DNA of 14,909 nucleotides from Candidatus Bathyarchaeota archaeon (GTDB lineage: Archaea > Thermoproteota > Bathyarchaeia > Bathyarchaeales > DTEX01), in contig JAGGZB010000056.1 in NCBI GenBank assembly GCA_021162225.1, positions 1-14,909 on the forward strand, written 5' to 3'. Positions 1-6,782 of this stretch are shown here, piece by piece (position 1 is the first letter of the stretch; each line of letters opens with the position of its first letter). The position numbers and the translations under genes were made by a program. The notes under the pieces were generated by a model. That model saw only the letters and a program-made list of their open reading frames with translations, did no database searches and had not been told where the DNA came from.

Positions 1-1013
1 CCGGCGGCTATCTTCTCAACCTCTTCAATGGAGAGTATAGCTGCATCTCCGAAGATGGTATGTTTTAGACAGCCACATGCAACTGCGAAGTTTAGTATCC
101 TTTGAAGGTCATTACCGAACTTGAGGAATCCGTAGATCAGGCCGGCGGCGAAGGCATCTCCGCCTCCAACTCTGTCGACGATAGGTATTATATCATATGT
201 CTGCGCCGTATAGAAGTTCTCGCCGTCATAAAGTACACCCGACCATGTGTTGTGACTTGCACTTATGCTTCCCCGCAGAGTAATAGCGACCCTCTTCAAA
301 TTTGGAAACTTCTCCATGAGTTTTTTCGCCACGTAAAGATATTTTTCCGCTTCAACCTTTCCCTTTAACACATCGACGCCGGGAGCTTTAATTCCGAAGA
401 CTTTTTCTGCGTCTTCCTCGTTTCCTATAGCTATATCCGCGTACTTAACGAGTTCATTCATGACCTCGCCCGCCGTCTTACCCCACTTCCACAGCTTACT
501 ACGATAGTTTAGATCGCATGAGACCGTCAGCCCCATGTCTTTGGCTTTTTTAACAGCTTCTAAACATGTTTCAGCGGCTCCCTCGCTTATTGCGGGCGTG
601 ATTCCGGTCCAGTGGAACCAGCAGGCATCTGAGAAGACTTTTTCCCAGTCGATCATCCCTGGCTTAATAGTTGCGAATGAAGAGTTAGCCCTATCATAGA
701 TCACCTTGCTTCCTCTCTGAACAGCCCCTACCTCTAAGAAATATATGCCTATTCTTTCCCCGCCTCTAATGATCTTGTCCACTCCAACTCCGAATTGGCG
801 CAGATAGTTTATGCAGGCGTCGCCGATCTCATGGGGCGGAAGCCTAGTTACGTAATCAACTGGCACTCCGAAGTTTGCTAAGGCGATAGCTACGTTTGCT
901 TCTCCGCCGCCATATATCGCTTCGAACGACCTAGCTTGAACAAACCTAAGAAACCTTGGAGGAGAGAGACGAAGCATTATCTCTCCGAACGTCACTACTT
1001 TCTTTTGCTCCAT
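1..1013 (-). CDS. kdgK: 2-keto-3-deoxygluconate kinase, PfkB/ribokinase family (3' end cut by window)
   Basis: This enzyme phosphorylates 2-keto-3-deoxygluconate to KDPG using ATP, a cytosolic step of Entner-Doudoroff or uronate/pectin-sugar breakdown. I translated 337 codons from the ATG at 1013. The N-terminus VTFGEIMLRLSPP and the substrate-loop motif GGGEANVA (about residues 35-42) are PfkB/KDG-kinase signatures. The C-terminal VDRVGGGDAFAAGL (about 279-292) is the family GxGD motif, with D286 the likely catalytic base. From memory, the overall pattern, including the WFHWTGITPA and ITLRGSISA stretches, resembles the roughly 340-residue bacterial type such as the Thermotoga enzyme, so only about ten C-terminal residues should be missing. 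A GGAGG ribosome binding site (1024-1028) sits 10 bases before the ATG. It is transcribed divergently from the next gene. A related sugar kinase of the same family cannot be excluded, but KDG kinase fits best. Confidence 0.85.
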   Translation of the reverse strand, partial: MEQKKVVTFGEIMLRLSPPRFLRFVQARSFEAIYGGGEANVAIALANFGVPVDYVTRLPPHEIGDACINYLRQFGVGVDKIIRGGERIGIYFLEVGAVQRGSKVIYDRANSSFATIKPGMIDWEKVFSDACWFHWTGITPAISEGAAETCLEAVKKAKDMGLTVSCDLNYRSKLWKWGKTAGEVMNELVKYADIAIGNEEDAEKVFGIKAPGVDVLKGKVEAEKYLYVAKKLMEKFPNLKRVAITLRGSISASHNTWSGVLYDGENFYTAQTYDIIPIVDRVGGGDAFAAGLIYGFLKFGNDLQRILNFAVACGCLKHTIFGDAAILSIEEVEKIAA

Positions 1014-1047
1014 ACCAGACCATTCCTCCGTATCCTTTTTATTCACG

Positions 1048-1066
1048 CCTTAATTTATTTTTATGC
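1048..1066 (-). promoter_or_regulatory. Probable TATA region for the KDG kinase gene
   Basis: On the minus strand there is an A/T-only stretch, AAAAATAAATTAA, centred near 1056. A start site about 26 bases downstream would fall near 1030, just before the GGAGG site and the ATG at 1013. The match to the archaeal box A consensus is only moderate, and no transcript data support it. Confidence 0.35.
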
Positions 1067-1135
1067 TATTTCAGATATTGCTTGGGAAAGCAAGAAATCC
1101 CATTAATCTTTTATCTGGAAAGATTCAAATATTTC

Positions 1136-1142
1136 ATTTAAG
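1136..1142 (+). promoter_or_regulatory. Probable TATA box for the unknown ORF, leaderless-type spacing
   Basis: ATTTAAG is centred about 25 bases before the ATG at 1164, the spacing expected between box A and the transcription start in archaea. No Shine-Dalgarno sequence precedes the ATG. I therefore infer a leaderless or nearly leaderless transcript. A second A/T stretch (CAAATATTTC, near 1126-1135) is an alternative that would give a short leader. Confidence 0.4.
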
Positions 1143-1163
1143 ATCGCTTTCAAGTGAACATTA

Positions 1164-1625
1164 ATGAGTGACGATTCTCCTCTAAAAGAGAGAGTCGAGG
1201 AAGAATTTGAAGAAGAAGATGCAAATCTTAATAAGCTTGTTGAGACTTTGATGGAAAGCTTCTTAAGATCAAACAGCAACTATGGAGCGATAACAGACAT
1301 AGAGACAGATATCGACCGAGTCTACAATTTAGTTAGAGAATGCATAGAAAAGAGAAAAATGGAAGTTTACGCGCTTAAGATTGATGATCGCATTTTGCTC
1401 TCCAAGACGAATGAAGAATTCAGCGATCTCTATGAGGTGATAAAGGAGTGCTCAGATCTCCAGATCAAGAAAGACATGATTGAGATATGGGACGACGCAA
1501 AGAATAAAATCTTACACTTGCTGGTTGTACCTATTAGGAAGCATTTTCCATTAAGGTATAAAAGCCCGAGACAGAAGTTGGAGATTATAAAGAAGATATC
1601 ATCTATGACATGGTCTGCTGATTAA
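1164..1625 (+). CDS. Unrecognised small acidic protein, 153 aa
   Basis: I do not recognise this protein. The first 30 residues are strongly acidic (clusters of Glu and Asp, EEEFEEED at about 12-19). The middle is predicted helical with mixed charge. The last 35 residues are basic (around RKHFPLRYKSPRQK, about 124-137). There is no signal peptide, membrane segment, Cys/His cluster or nucleotide-binding motif, so it is probably a soluble cytosolic helical protein. The opposite charge at the two ends would suit protein-protein or nucleic-acid contacts, but that is inference. The gene looks more A/T-rich than its neighbours. It stands alone, divergent from the KDG kinase and convergent with uS12, where rps7 would often be found in other archaea. 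A stop codon (TGA at 1155-1157) closes the frame just upstream, and the promoter-like spacing supports the ATG at 1164. Confidence 0.65.
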   Translation: MSDDSPLKERVEEEFEEEDANLNKLVETLMESFLRSNSNYGAITDIETDIDRVYNLVRECIEKRKMEVYALKIDDRILLSKTNEEFSDLYEVIKECSDLQIKKDMIEIWDDAKNKILHLLVVPIRKHFPLRYKSPRQKLEIIKKISSMTWSAD

Positions 1626-1674
1626 TTTCCTTTATGAATTGAAACAGGTTAAAAGTTTGCCTACGTGAAGAGGC

Positions 1675-2112
1675 TTATCGCAAAGGCTTCTCCTTCTTTC
1701 CTAGAACCAGTTCCTTGAGAGAGACACCATTAACCATGCTGACCTTCCATCTAACTCCCGGAATATCTCCCATAGCGCCGCCTTGCGAGCCGCCTATTCC
1801 CTCAACGATTACTTCGTCATGCTCATCGACAACGTTTAATGCGCCGTCTCCTGGAAGGAAGGCAGTTATAACTTTCCCATTCTTTATGAGCTGAACGCGG
1901 ACACATTTCCTTATGGCACTGTTTGGCTGCTTACTTTCACGACCAACTTTCTCTAAGACTATTCCGCGGGCCATAGGAGCGCCTTCGAGAGGGTCTGATT
2001 TAACATCCAATCTAAGCTTACGTCGTTTATAGTCGATGTCACTCCATCTCCACTTCTTCCTATTTAGACGCAGCTTCCTGGCAGCGAACATCCCTCTAGG
2101 AGACTTACCCAT
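1675..2112 (-). CDS. rps12: 30S ribosomal protein uS12 (S12)
   Basis: uS12 is a core protein of the small ribosomal subunit at the decoding centre, where it monitors codon-anticodon pairing. The 145-residue length is normal for archaeal/eukaryotic-type S12. The hallmark KQPNSAIRKCVRVQL (about residues 62-76) and the loop FLPGDGALNVVDEHDEV (about 85-101) are present, as is the basic N-terminus MGKSPRGMFAARKLRLNRKK. An AGAGGAAG ribosome binding site lies about 10 bases before the ATG. It follows nusA after a 100-base gap that contains a plausible TATA box, so it can probably be transcribed separately from the polymerase genes. In many archaea rps7 and tuf follow. Here the next gene is convergent and unrelated. 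Confidence 0.97.
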   Translation of the reverse strand: MGKSPRGMFAARKLRLNRKKWRWSDIDYKRRKLRLDVKSDPLEGAPMARGIVLEKVGRESKQPNSAIRKCVRVQLIKNGKVITAFLPGDGALNVVDEHDEVIVEGIGGSQGGAMGDIPGVRWKVSMVNGVSLKELVLGKKEKPLR

Positions 2113-2152
2113 TTGGATTCTTCCTCTGATTTCTATTAATAAAGCAGTGATG

Positions 2153-2158
2153 AAAAAA
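2153..2158 (-). terminator. T6 run after nusA, possible polymerase-operon terminator
   Basis: On the minus strand TTTTTT lies about 55 bases past the nusA stop codon. Archaeal RNA polymerase can terminate at short T runs, so this may reduce read-through from the polymerase genes. It falls between the putative uS12 TATA box and the uS12 start, so it would also lie close to the uS12 transcription start. The evidence is weak. Confidence 0.3.
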
Positions 2159-2159
2159 C

Positions 2160-2173
2160 ATTCTTAAATATTT
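2160..2173 (-). promoter_or_regulatory. Probable TATA box for uS12
   Basis: On the minus strand AAATATTTAAGAATG is a good box A-like element centred near 2166. Transcription would then start near 2140, giving a leader of about 28 bases that carries the AGAGGAAG ribosome binding site before the uS12 ATG at 2112. Confidence 0.45.
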
Positions 2174-2212
2174 CTATTTTTTGCCTCATCTACATGCGGG
2201 ATATTTGAGGTT

Positions 2213-2659
2213 TTAAAGTATGGAAACATTGCTTATGTCAAAGTATCGTTTAGCTAAAAATCTGATTCTTTCAGCATTCTTTCCATTTTTTCCGATGGCT
2301 ATTCCCTTATCTTTCGGATCCACAGAGACAACCGCTATCTTTTTTCCATCAGTTCTCTGGGTTATTCGTATCTCTCTAAGTCTGGCTGGACGTAGAGCGT
2401 TCCTTATGAATGTTACTGGATTATCAGAGAATTCAATGACTTCATGCTTTTTCCCGGTCATCTTCTCAAGCAGGTTGATGTTTTTCCCTCGTTTTCCGAT
2501 AGCCATACCTGCTTCTCCTTCTTTCACAACGTAGATTATCCGGTTATTCTCATCGTCTATTATGCAATCTCTCACAGTTGCTCCGGTGATGCTTTCGAAT
2601 AATGATATGAACTGTAGTTCACGATTCGTGAATTTTATTCCTTTAGACACTATTCTCAC
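2213..2659 (-). CDS. nusA: Archaeal NusA-like transcription factor, two KH domains
   Basis: This is the short archaeal NusA homologue, which keeps only the two RNA-binding KH domains of bacterial NusA and is thought to act in transcription elongation or termination with RNA polymerase. The 148 residues contain two GxxG loops: MAIGKRGKNINLL (GKRG at about 55-58) and IAIGKNGKNAERI (GKNG at about 123-126). It lacks the N-terminal polymerase-binding domain and the S1 domain of the bacterial protein, as is usual in archaea. The start is GTG at 2659, inside the end of the eL30 gene (17-base overlap), and the GGTGGTGA just before it may serve as ribosome binding site. Its place after rpoA and eL30 is the standard archaeal order and supports coupled expression with the polymerase. 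Confidence 0.93.
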   Translation of the reverse strand: MRIVSKGIKFTNRELQFISLFESITGATVRDCIIDDENNRIIYVVKEGEAGMAIGKRGKNINLLEKMTGKKHEVIEFSDNPVTFIRNALRPARLREIRITQRTDGKKIAVVSVDPKDKGIAIGKNGKNAERIRFLAKRYFDISNVSIL

Positions 2660-2954
2660 TCACCACCTTTAGTATATCCGAATCTCCAGGATCTCTTATG
2701 GCTAGAACCGAAACAGAGAATGGTTTTCCGCAGACTCTACCCAACTCTATATTATTTCTCGAAGATACAACTAAGGGGATTCTTGAAATTTTACAGTATT
2801 TCTCTATATCTTTTCGGATATTATCCGGGCAGTTAGATGCCAAAACTACTAACCGAACTCTGCCAGTCATAACATTTTTTATGGTTGAGTTGGCGCCGAA
2901 TAAAACTTTACCCGTCTTCACAGCGACTCCGAGTGCTCGATCAATGTTCACCAC
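2643..2954 (-). CDS. rpl30e: Ribosomal protein eL30 (L30e), L7Ae superfamily
   Basis: eL30 is a protein of the large ribosomal subunit, in the L7Ae/L30e RNA-binding superfamily that recognises kink-turn RNA. The 103 residues are the usual length. The family core is visible: KTGKVLFGANSTIKNVMTG (about residues 14-32), then VRLVVLASNCPDNIRKDI (about 34-51) and LGRVCGKPFSVSVLAIRDPG. The start is GTG at 2954, 14 bases inside the 3' end of rpoA. A GAGGTG ribosome binding site lies within the last rpoA codons. Its own 3' end overlaps nusA by 17 bases. This overlapping chain makes it almost certain that rpoA, eL30 and nusA share one transcript. L7Ae itself is a paralogue, but gene order and sequence point to eL30. 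Confidence 0.93.
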   Translation of the reverse strand: MVNIDRALGVAVKTGKVLFGANSTIKNVMTGRVRLVVLASNCPDNIRKDIEKYCKISRIPLVVSSRNNIELGRVCGKPFSVSVLAIRDPGDSDILKVVSENSV

Positions 2955-5900
2955 TGGACTTCACCTCGCTACTTTTTGATGACGCAACGGACATATAGAT
3001 GTCGACTAGCCCTGTACCTATAGGAATGAATTGGCCAACTATTACATTCTCAGTAACGCCTTTAAGGTTATCGGTTTCTCCCTTAACAGCAGCTTCGACG
3101 ATGTTTGGAACAGTTATCTCGAATGCTGCTCGGGCAAGTACGCTTGCCTTCTCCCCGCTTACTCCATGTCTACCTATCTGTCTAACCTCGCCGGTCGCGG
3201 TCATGATATCCGCTACGAGCATTATATGTCGAATGTCCACGTCAAGCCCCTGCTCTTCAAGCACCGATGATGCTTCTCTTATAAGAGCGTTTCTGGCAGC
3301 CTCTATTCCAAGGGTCTCCGCAATCTCCTGAATGTTGTTAGTAGTCGTTCTCGTCGGATCGACTCCTTCAACCTCAAGAACCTTTGGCAGGTTTGAGCCG
3401 TCCGTCCTTATGATCCATCTTCCCTCCTCCTCGGATACAAGTATTCTTTTGATCCCCGGAATTCCCTTAATGCGCATTGATGATATCTGATTCAAAAGTC
3501 TCTTTGGATCTACGGGTTTCTTCGAGTCGACGAAGATTCTACCATCTTCCACCTTCACAAGATACTTTTGTTTTTCTAAGACCTTAACTAGATCGTTCAT
3601 CGTTACGCCTCTCTCCTTCATCTTCGCCGGGTCGGTCTCTATAATTATTCCTCCAGTCTCCGGATTGATGAAGACCTCAGAGGCCACATCTTCAACAGTC
3701 GTATGAAGAATCCTCCGCGCAACTTCTGTCGCCTTTTCTCTGCTTTTGCCATACTCTTCATTTAAGTAGATCGTCATGATCGGTGTTGACGGTTCTCTTC
3801 TCGCATCAACTATCTCGATGAGGCGCGGTAAACCTATCGTTACGTTCATTTCCCTAACACCCGCGTAATGGAAGGTTCTGAGGGTCATCTGAGTGCCGGG
3901 TTCACCGATCGATTGAGCTGCTACTATTCCAATGGCCTCTCCAGGTTCAACAAGAGAACGCTTGTAGTGTTCAACGGTTGATCTGATAGCTAAGTCCGCT
4001 CCCTTCGTGCTTAGCTTCACACGCGAAAGATTCGTTCTAAGCTCGTCTAGAAGTAAGGGCGTTAGCTGGTTCTTCACTTTTTCTAGGCTTTTCTCCACAT
4101 ATTCTTTAGAGGCTGGTTTTCTCCCTTCATCGATCAGCTTTATCTGATCGACGAGCCGCGCAACATTCACTGCCTTTCCATGATCGCTCTTCGCAGGGTC
4201 AACTCCGTCTTCTCCATACTTAAACTGTATGATGTCTCCAGTTGAGTTTCTGACGGTGCCGTCATATTCGACTCTAAGATGCTCCATCGCGTTTATCAGC
4301 CTTCTCTGCATGTACCCGCTCTGCTGGGTTCGCACAGCAGTGTCCACTAGTCCTTCACGTCCACCCATAGCGTGGAAGAAGAACTCCACGGGATCCAGCC
4401 CGTCACGATAAGATGAGTAGACAAAGCCGCGGGCCTTCGGCGAAGCATCTCCAACTTTAAAGTGCGGAAGAGCTCTGTTCATGTAGCCTCTTGTAATTCT
4501 TTTGCCACGTACTGACTGTTGTCCCAGACATGCGGACATCTGACCTACATTGATTGTGGAGCCTCTAGCTCCGCTTCTCGTCATTATCACTCCAGCGTTA
4601 TTCATGCTTAGATCAGCATCGGCTATGTCTCCAGCCTTAGTTCTGGCCTTAGCCAGTTCATTCATAACGTAGATCTCGAATGAATCCTCAAGGGTTAATC
4701 CTGGAAGCCGCTCCAGCGTTCCTTTACGCAGCTGCTCGGTGAATTCTGAAACCTTCTTCTCAGCGATGCTTATCACCTCTCTGATCTTCTTCTTGGCTTC
4801 TGGGGATAGGTTTAGTTCTTCGTAGGAGAAGGAAAAGCCGCGCATAGTTATGAATCGGGTGAGAAGCTTGCTTAAGCTATTAAGGAATCTCCTCGCAGCC
4901 TCGGTTCCATAATCTTTTATAAGTCTATGCAGAACGCTTTCGGACTTTTCGGCTCCTATAGAGTTTTTATCTATTACTCCGCATATCAGCTCTCCGTTCT
5001 TTATAACCACGTATGCATCGTATGGGCATTTCTCACGCAGGCAGACATCACAATTTCTACATATGCTGGCTTTGAGAGAGTAGCTGAAATCCTTCGGAAG
5101 AAAGAGGCTAAATATCTGCTTGCCGGTCCATAGCTCCTGAGGCTTCTTTATCGCTGGTTCAGGAATCTTCCCCTCGTATCCAGCCGCCATTAAAAGCTTG
5201 CAGACTTCCTTCTTAGTGAGGAATGTGGATTTCCGGGTGAGAAGATAAGCAGCCGTTATGAAGTCTCTGATAGCACCTATTATTGGACCGCCGAATCTTG
5301 GAGATAGGATCTGGTCCTGAACCTGCATTAGGATTCGGGCCTCAGTCTGAGCCTCTTCGCTTTGAGGGACATGCAGGTTCATTTCGTCTCCATCGAAATC
5401 CGCGTTATATGGTGGGCAGACGCAGAGGTGAAGACGGAAAGTCTTGTATGGGAGAACTTTAACGTAATGCGCCATTATAGACATGCGGTGAAGGGACGGC
5501 TGCCTATTGAATATTACTATGTCTCCGTCTCGCAGATGCCTCTCAACGATGAATCCGGGCTCTAGAGACTCGGCGATCTTCTCTCTATCAATAACGAATT
5601 CTAGCCTAACCCGCTTGCCGTCTGGTCTTACAAGATAGAGGGCCCCCGGATACTTTTCCGGCCCGTTGATAATTAGCTTTCTCATCTCTTCAATATTCCA
5701 TGGAGTAACCTTTTCTGGAACAGAAAGCTTCTTGGCTATTTCTAGGGGAACTCCAACCTCATTGATATCTAGGTTTGGATCTGGACTTATAACTGTACGC
5801 GCTGAGAAATCAACACGCTTTCCAGATAGATTTGTTCTGAATCTTCCTTCTTTCCCCTTAAGCCGTTGCGATAGAGTCTTCAGAGCTCGTCCTGAGCGAT

Positions 5901-6780
5901 GCCTAGCTGGAGGGATGCCGGAGGATTCATTATTGAAATAGGTTGTTACGTGATACTCAAGGAGCTCTGTTAAGTCTTGAATTATAAGTGTTGGAGCTCC
6001 GGCTTCCAGGTTCTCTTTGAGTCTTTCATTTATTCTAATGACATCTACAAGTTTGTGGGTAAGATCATCCTCAGATCTGATTCCAGACTCTAGGGTGATC
6101 GACGGCCTAACATAGACCGGTGGGACCGGGAGAACTTGAAGTATCATCCATTCTGGACGAGCATGCTCAGGATCGTATCCTAGAATCCTTAGATCATCAT
6201 CAGGTATTCTCTCAAATCTTTCCCTTATCATGCTTGCGGTTAGCCGCTGCACGCCCTTTTCTGTATGTTCATAGAAGATTGTAGGCTTAACAAATTCTAT
6301 CTTGTATTGCTTCGCTCCACAATGAGGACACTGCATTATTGATTTAGCATGATCAATGAGGTTATGGTAAAATGAGTCCGGAACCTCTCCAAGTAGTTTC
6401 TTGATCTCCTCACTCTGAGCCTTAGCCTTCGATATACTCTTATCGTCAAGCAGGATTCTGCCACAGTTTCTACAAAACGCTTGAAGGAGATCGTGAATAT
6501 TCTTGGTGAACTCGACATGTATTATTGGAACAGCCAGTTCAATGTGGCCAAAGTGACCGGGGCACTTCGTCGCTGTATTACCGCATGTTCCGCATCTTTG
6601 CCCCGGCTCAAGAACTCCGAGCCTATTATCCATCAGACCAGAAGGTATCACCGCTCCGTCTTCATCATATGTATCCGCCGTTTTTATCTCCGCAACTGAA
6701 AGCTTACGTATCTCTTGAGGAGAGAGTATTCCGAAACGGATGGCGTCAATAACTTTTCCGTAAGATTCTTCAACCGCCAT
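2941..6780 (-). CDS. rpoA: DNA-directed RNA polymerase subunit A, joined A'+A'' (Rpo1), 1279 aa
   Basis: This is the largest subunit of RNA polymerase and holds the catalytic Mg ions. Domains in order: clamp zinc site CGTCGN..CPGHFGH (C63, C66, C73, H76); second zinc site C103/C106/C151/C154; the FNRQPSLHRMS region (about 424-434); the active-site motif NADFDGDEMNLH (459-470); a four-Cys cluster C574/C577/C580/C585; bridge helix EFFFHAMGGREGLVDTAV (799-816); and trigger-loop region GEPGTQMTLRTFHYAGV (959-975), which belongs to A'' in most archaea. Most archaea encode A' and A'' as two genes. Here the frame stays open through the usual split point (about residues 880-910) to the end, so the subunit is a single chain. 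The ATG at 6780 follows the rpoB stop by 2 bases, with GAGGG as ribosome binding site. It is co-transcribed with rpoB and eL30. Confidence 0.98.
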   Translation of the reverse strand: MAVEESYGKVIDAIRFGILSPQEIRKLSVAEIKTADTYDEDGAVIPSGLMDNRLGVLEPGQRCGTCGNTATKCPGHFGHIELAVPIIHVEFTKNIHDLLQAFCRNCGRILLDDKSISKAKAQSEEIKKLLGEVPDSFYHNLIDHAKSIMQCPHCGAKQYKIEFVKPTIFYEHTEKGVQRLTASMIRERFERIPDDDLRILGYDPEHARPEWMILQVLPVPPVYVRPSITLESGIRSEDDLTHKLVDVIRINERLKENLEAGAPTLIIQDLTELLEYHVTTYFNNESSGIPPARHRSGRALKTLSQRLKGKEGRFRTNLSGKRVDFSARTVISPDPNLDINEVGVPLEIAKKLSVPEKVTPWNIEEMRKLIINGPEKYPGALYLVRPDGKRVRLEFVIDREKIAESLEPGFIVERHLRDGDIVIFNRQPSLHRMSIMAHYVKVLPYKTFRLHLCVCPPYNADFDGDEMNLHVPQSEEAQTEARILMQVQDQILSPRFGGPIIGAIRDFITAAYLLTRKSTFLTKKEVCKLLMAAGYEGKIPEPAIKKPQELWTGKQIFSLFLPKDFSYSLKASICRNCDVCLREKCPYDAYVVIKNGELICGVIDKNSIGAEKSESVLHRLIKDYGTEAARRFLNSLSKLLTRFITMRGFSFSYEELNLSPEAKKKIREVISIAEKKVSEFTEQLRKGTLERLPGLTLEDSFEIYVMNELAKARTKAGDIADADLSMNNAGVIMTRSGARGSTINVGQMSACLGQQSVRGKRITRGYMNRALPHFKVGDASPKARGFVYSSYRDGLDPVEFFFHAMGGREGLVDTAVRTQQSGYMQRRLINAMEHLRVEYDGTVRNSTGDIIQFKYGEDGVDPAKSDHGKAVNVARLVDQIKLIDEGRKPASKEYVEKSLEKVKNQLTPLLLDELRTNLSRVKLSTKGADLAIRSTVEHYKRSLVEPGEAIGIVAAQSIGEPGTQMTLRTFHYAGVREMNVTIGLPRLIEIVDARREPSTPIMTIYLNEEYGKSREKATEVARRILHTTVEDVASEVFINPETGGIIIETDPAKMKERGVTMNDLVKVLEKQKYLVKVEDGRIFVDSKKPVDPKRLLNQISSMRIKGIPGIKRILVSEEEGRWIIRTDGSNLPKVLEVEGVDPTRTTTNNIQEIAETLGIEAARNALIREASSVLEEQGLDVDIRHIMLVADIMTATGEVRQIGRHGVSGEKASVLARAAFEITVPNIVEAAVKGETDNLKGVTENVIVGQFIPIGTGLVDIYMSVASSKSSEVKSSGEH

Positions 6781-6782
6781 TT

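Noticed and set aside
102..1141. Two plus-strand open frames of 88 and 61 codons over the KDG kinase and its upstream region
   Set aside because: The minus strand encodes an intact kinase here. The second frame also runs through the promoter region.
1164..1625. Assignment of the unknown ORF as RpoF or a GINS subunit
   Set aside because: Its size and helical, charged character prompted the idea, but I could not match any conserved motif of either family, so I left it unassigned.
2220..6752. Open frames of 60-110 codons on the plus strand across nusA, eL30 and rpoA
   Set aside because: They lie antisense to strongly conserved genes, show no family resemblance and have no promoters or ribosome binding sites of note; they are shadows of the real reading frames.
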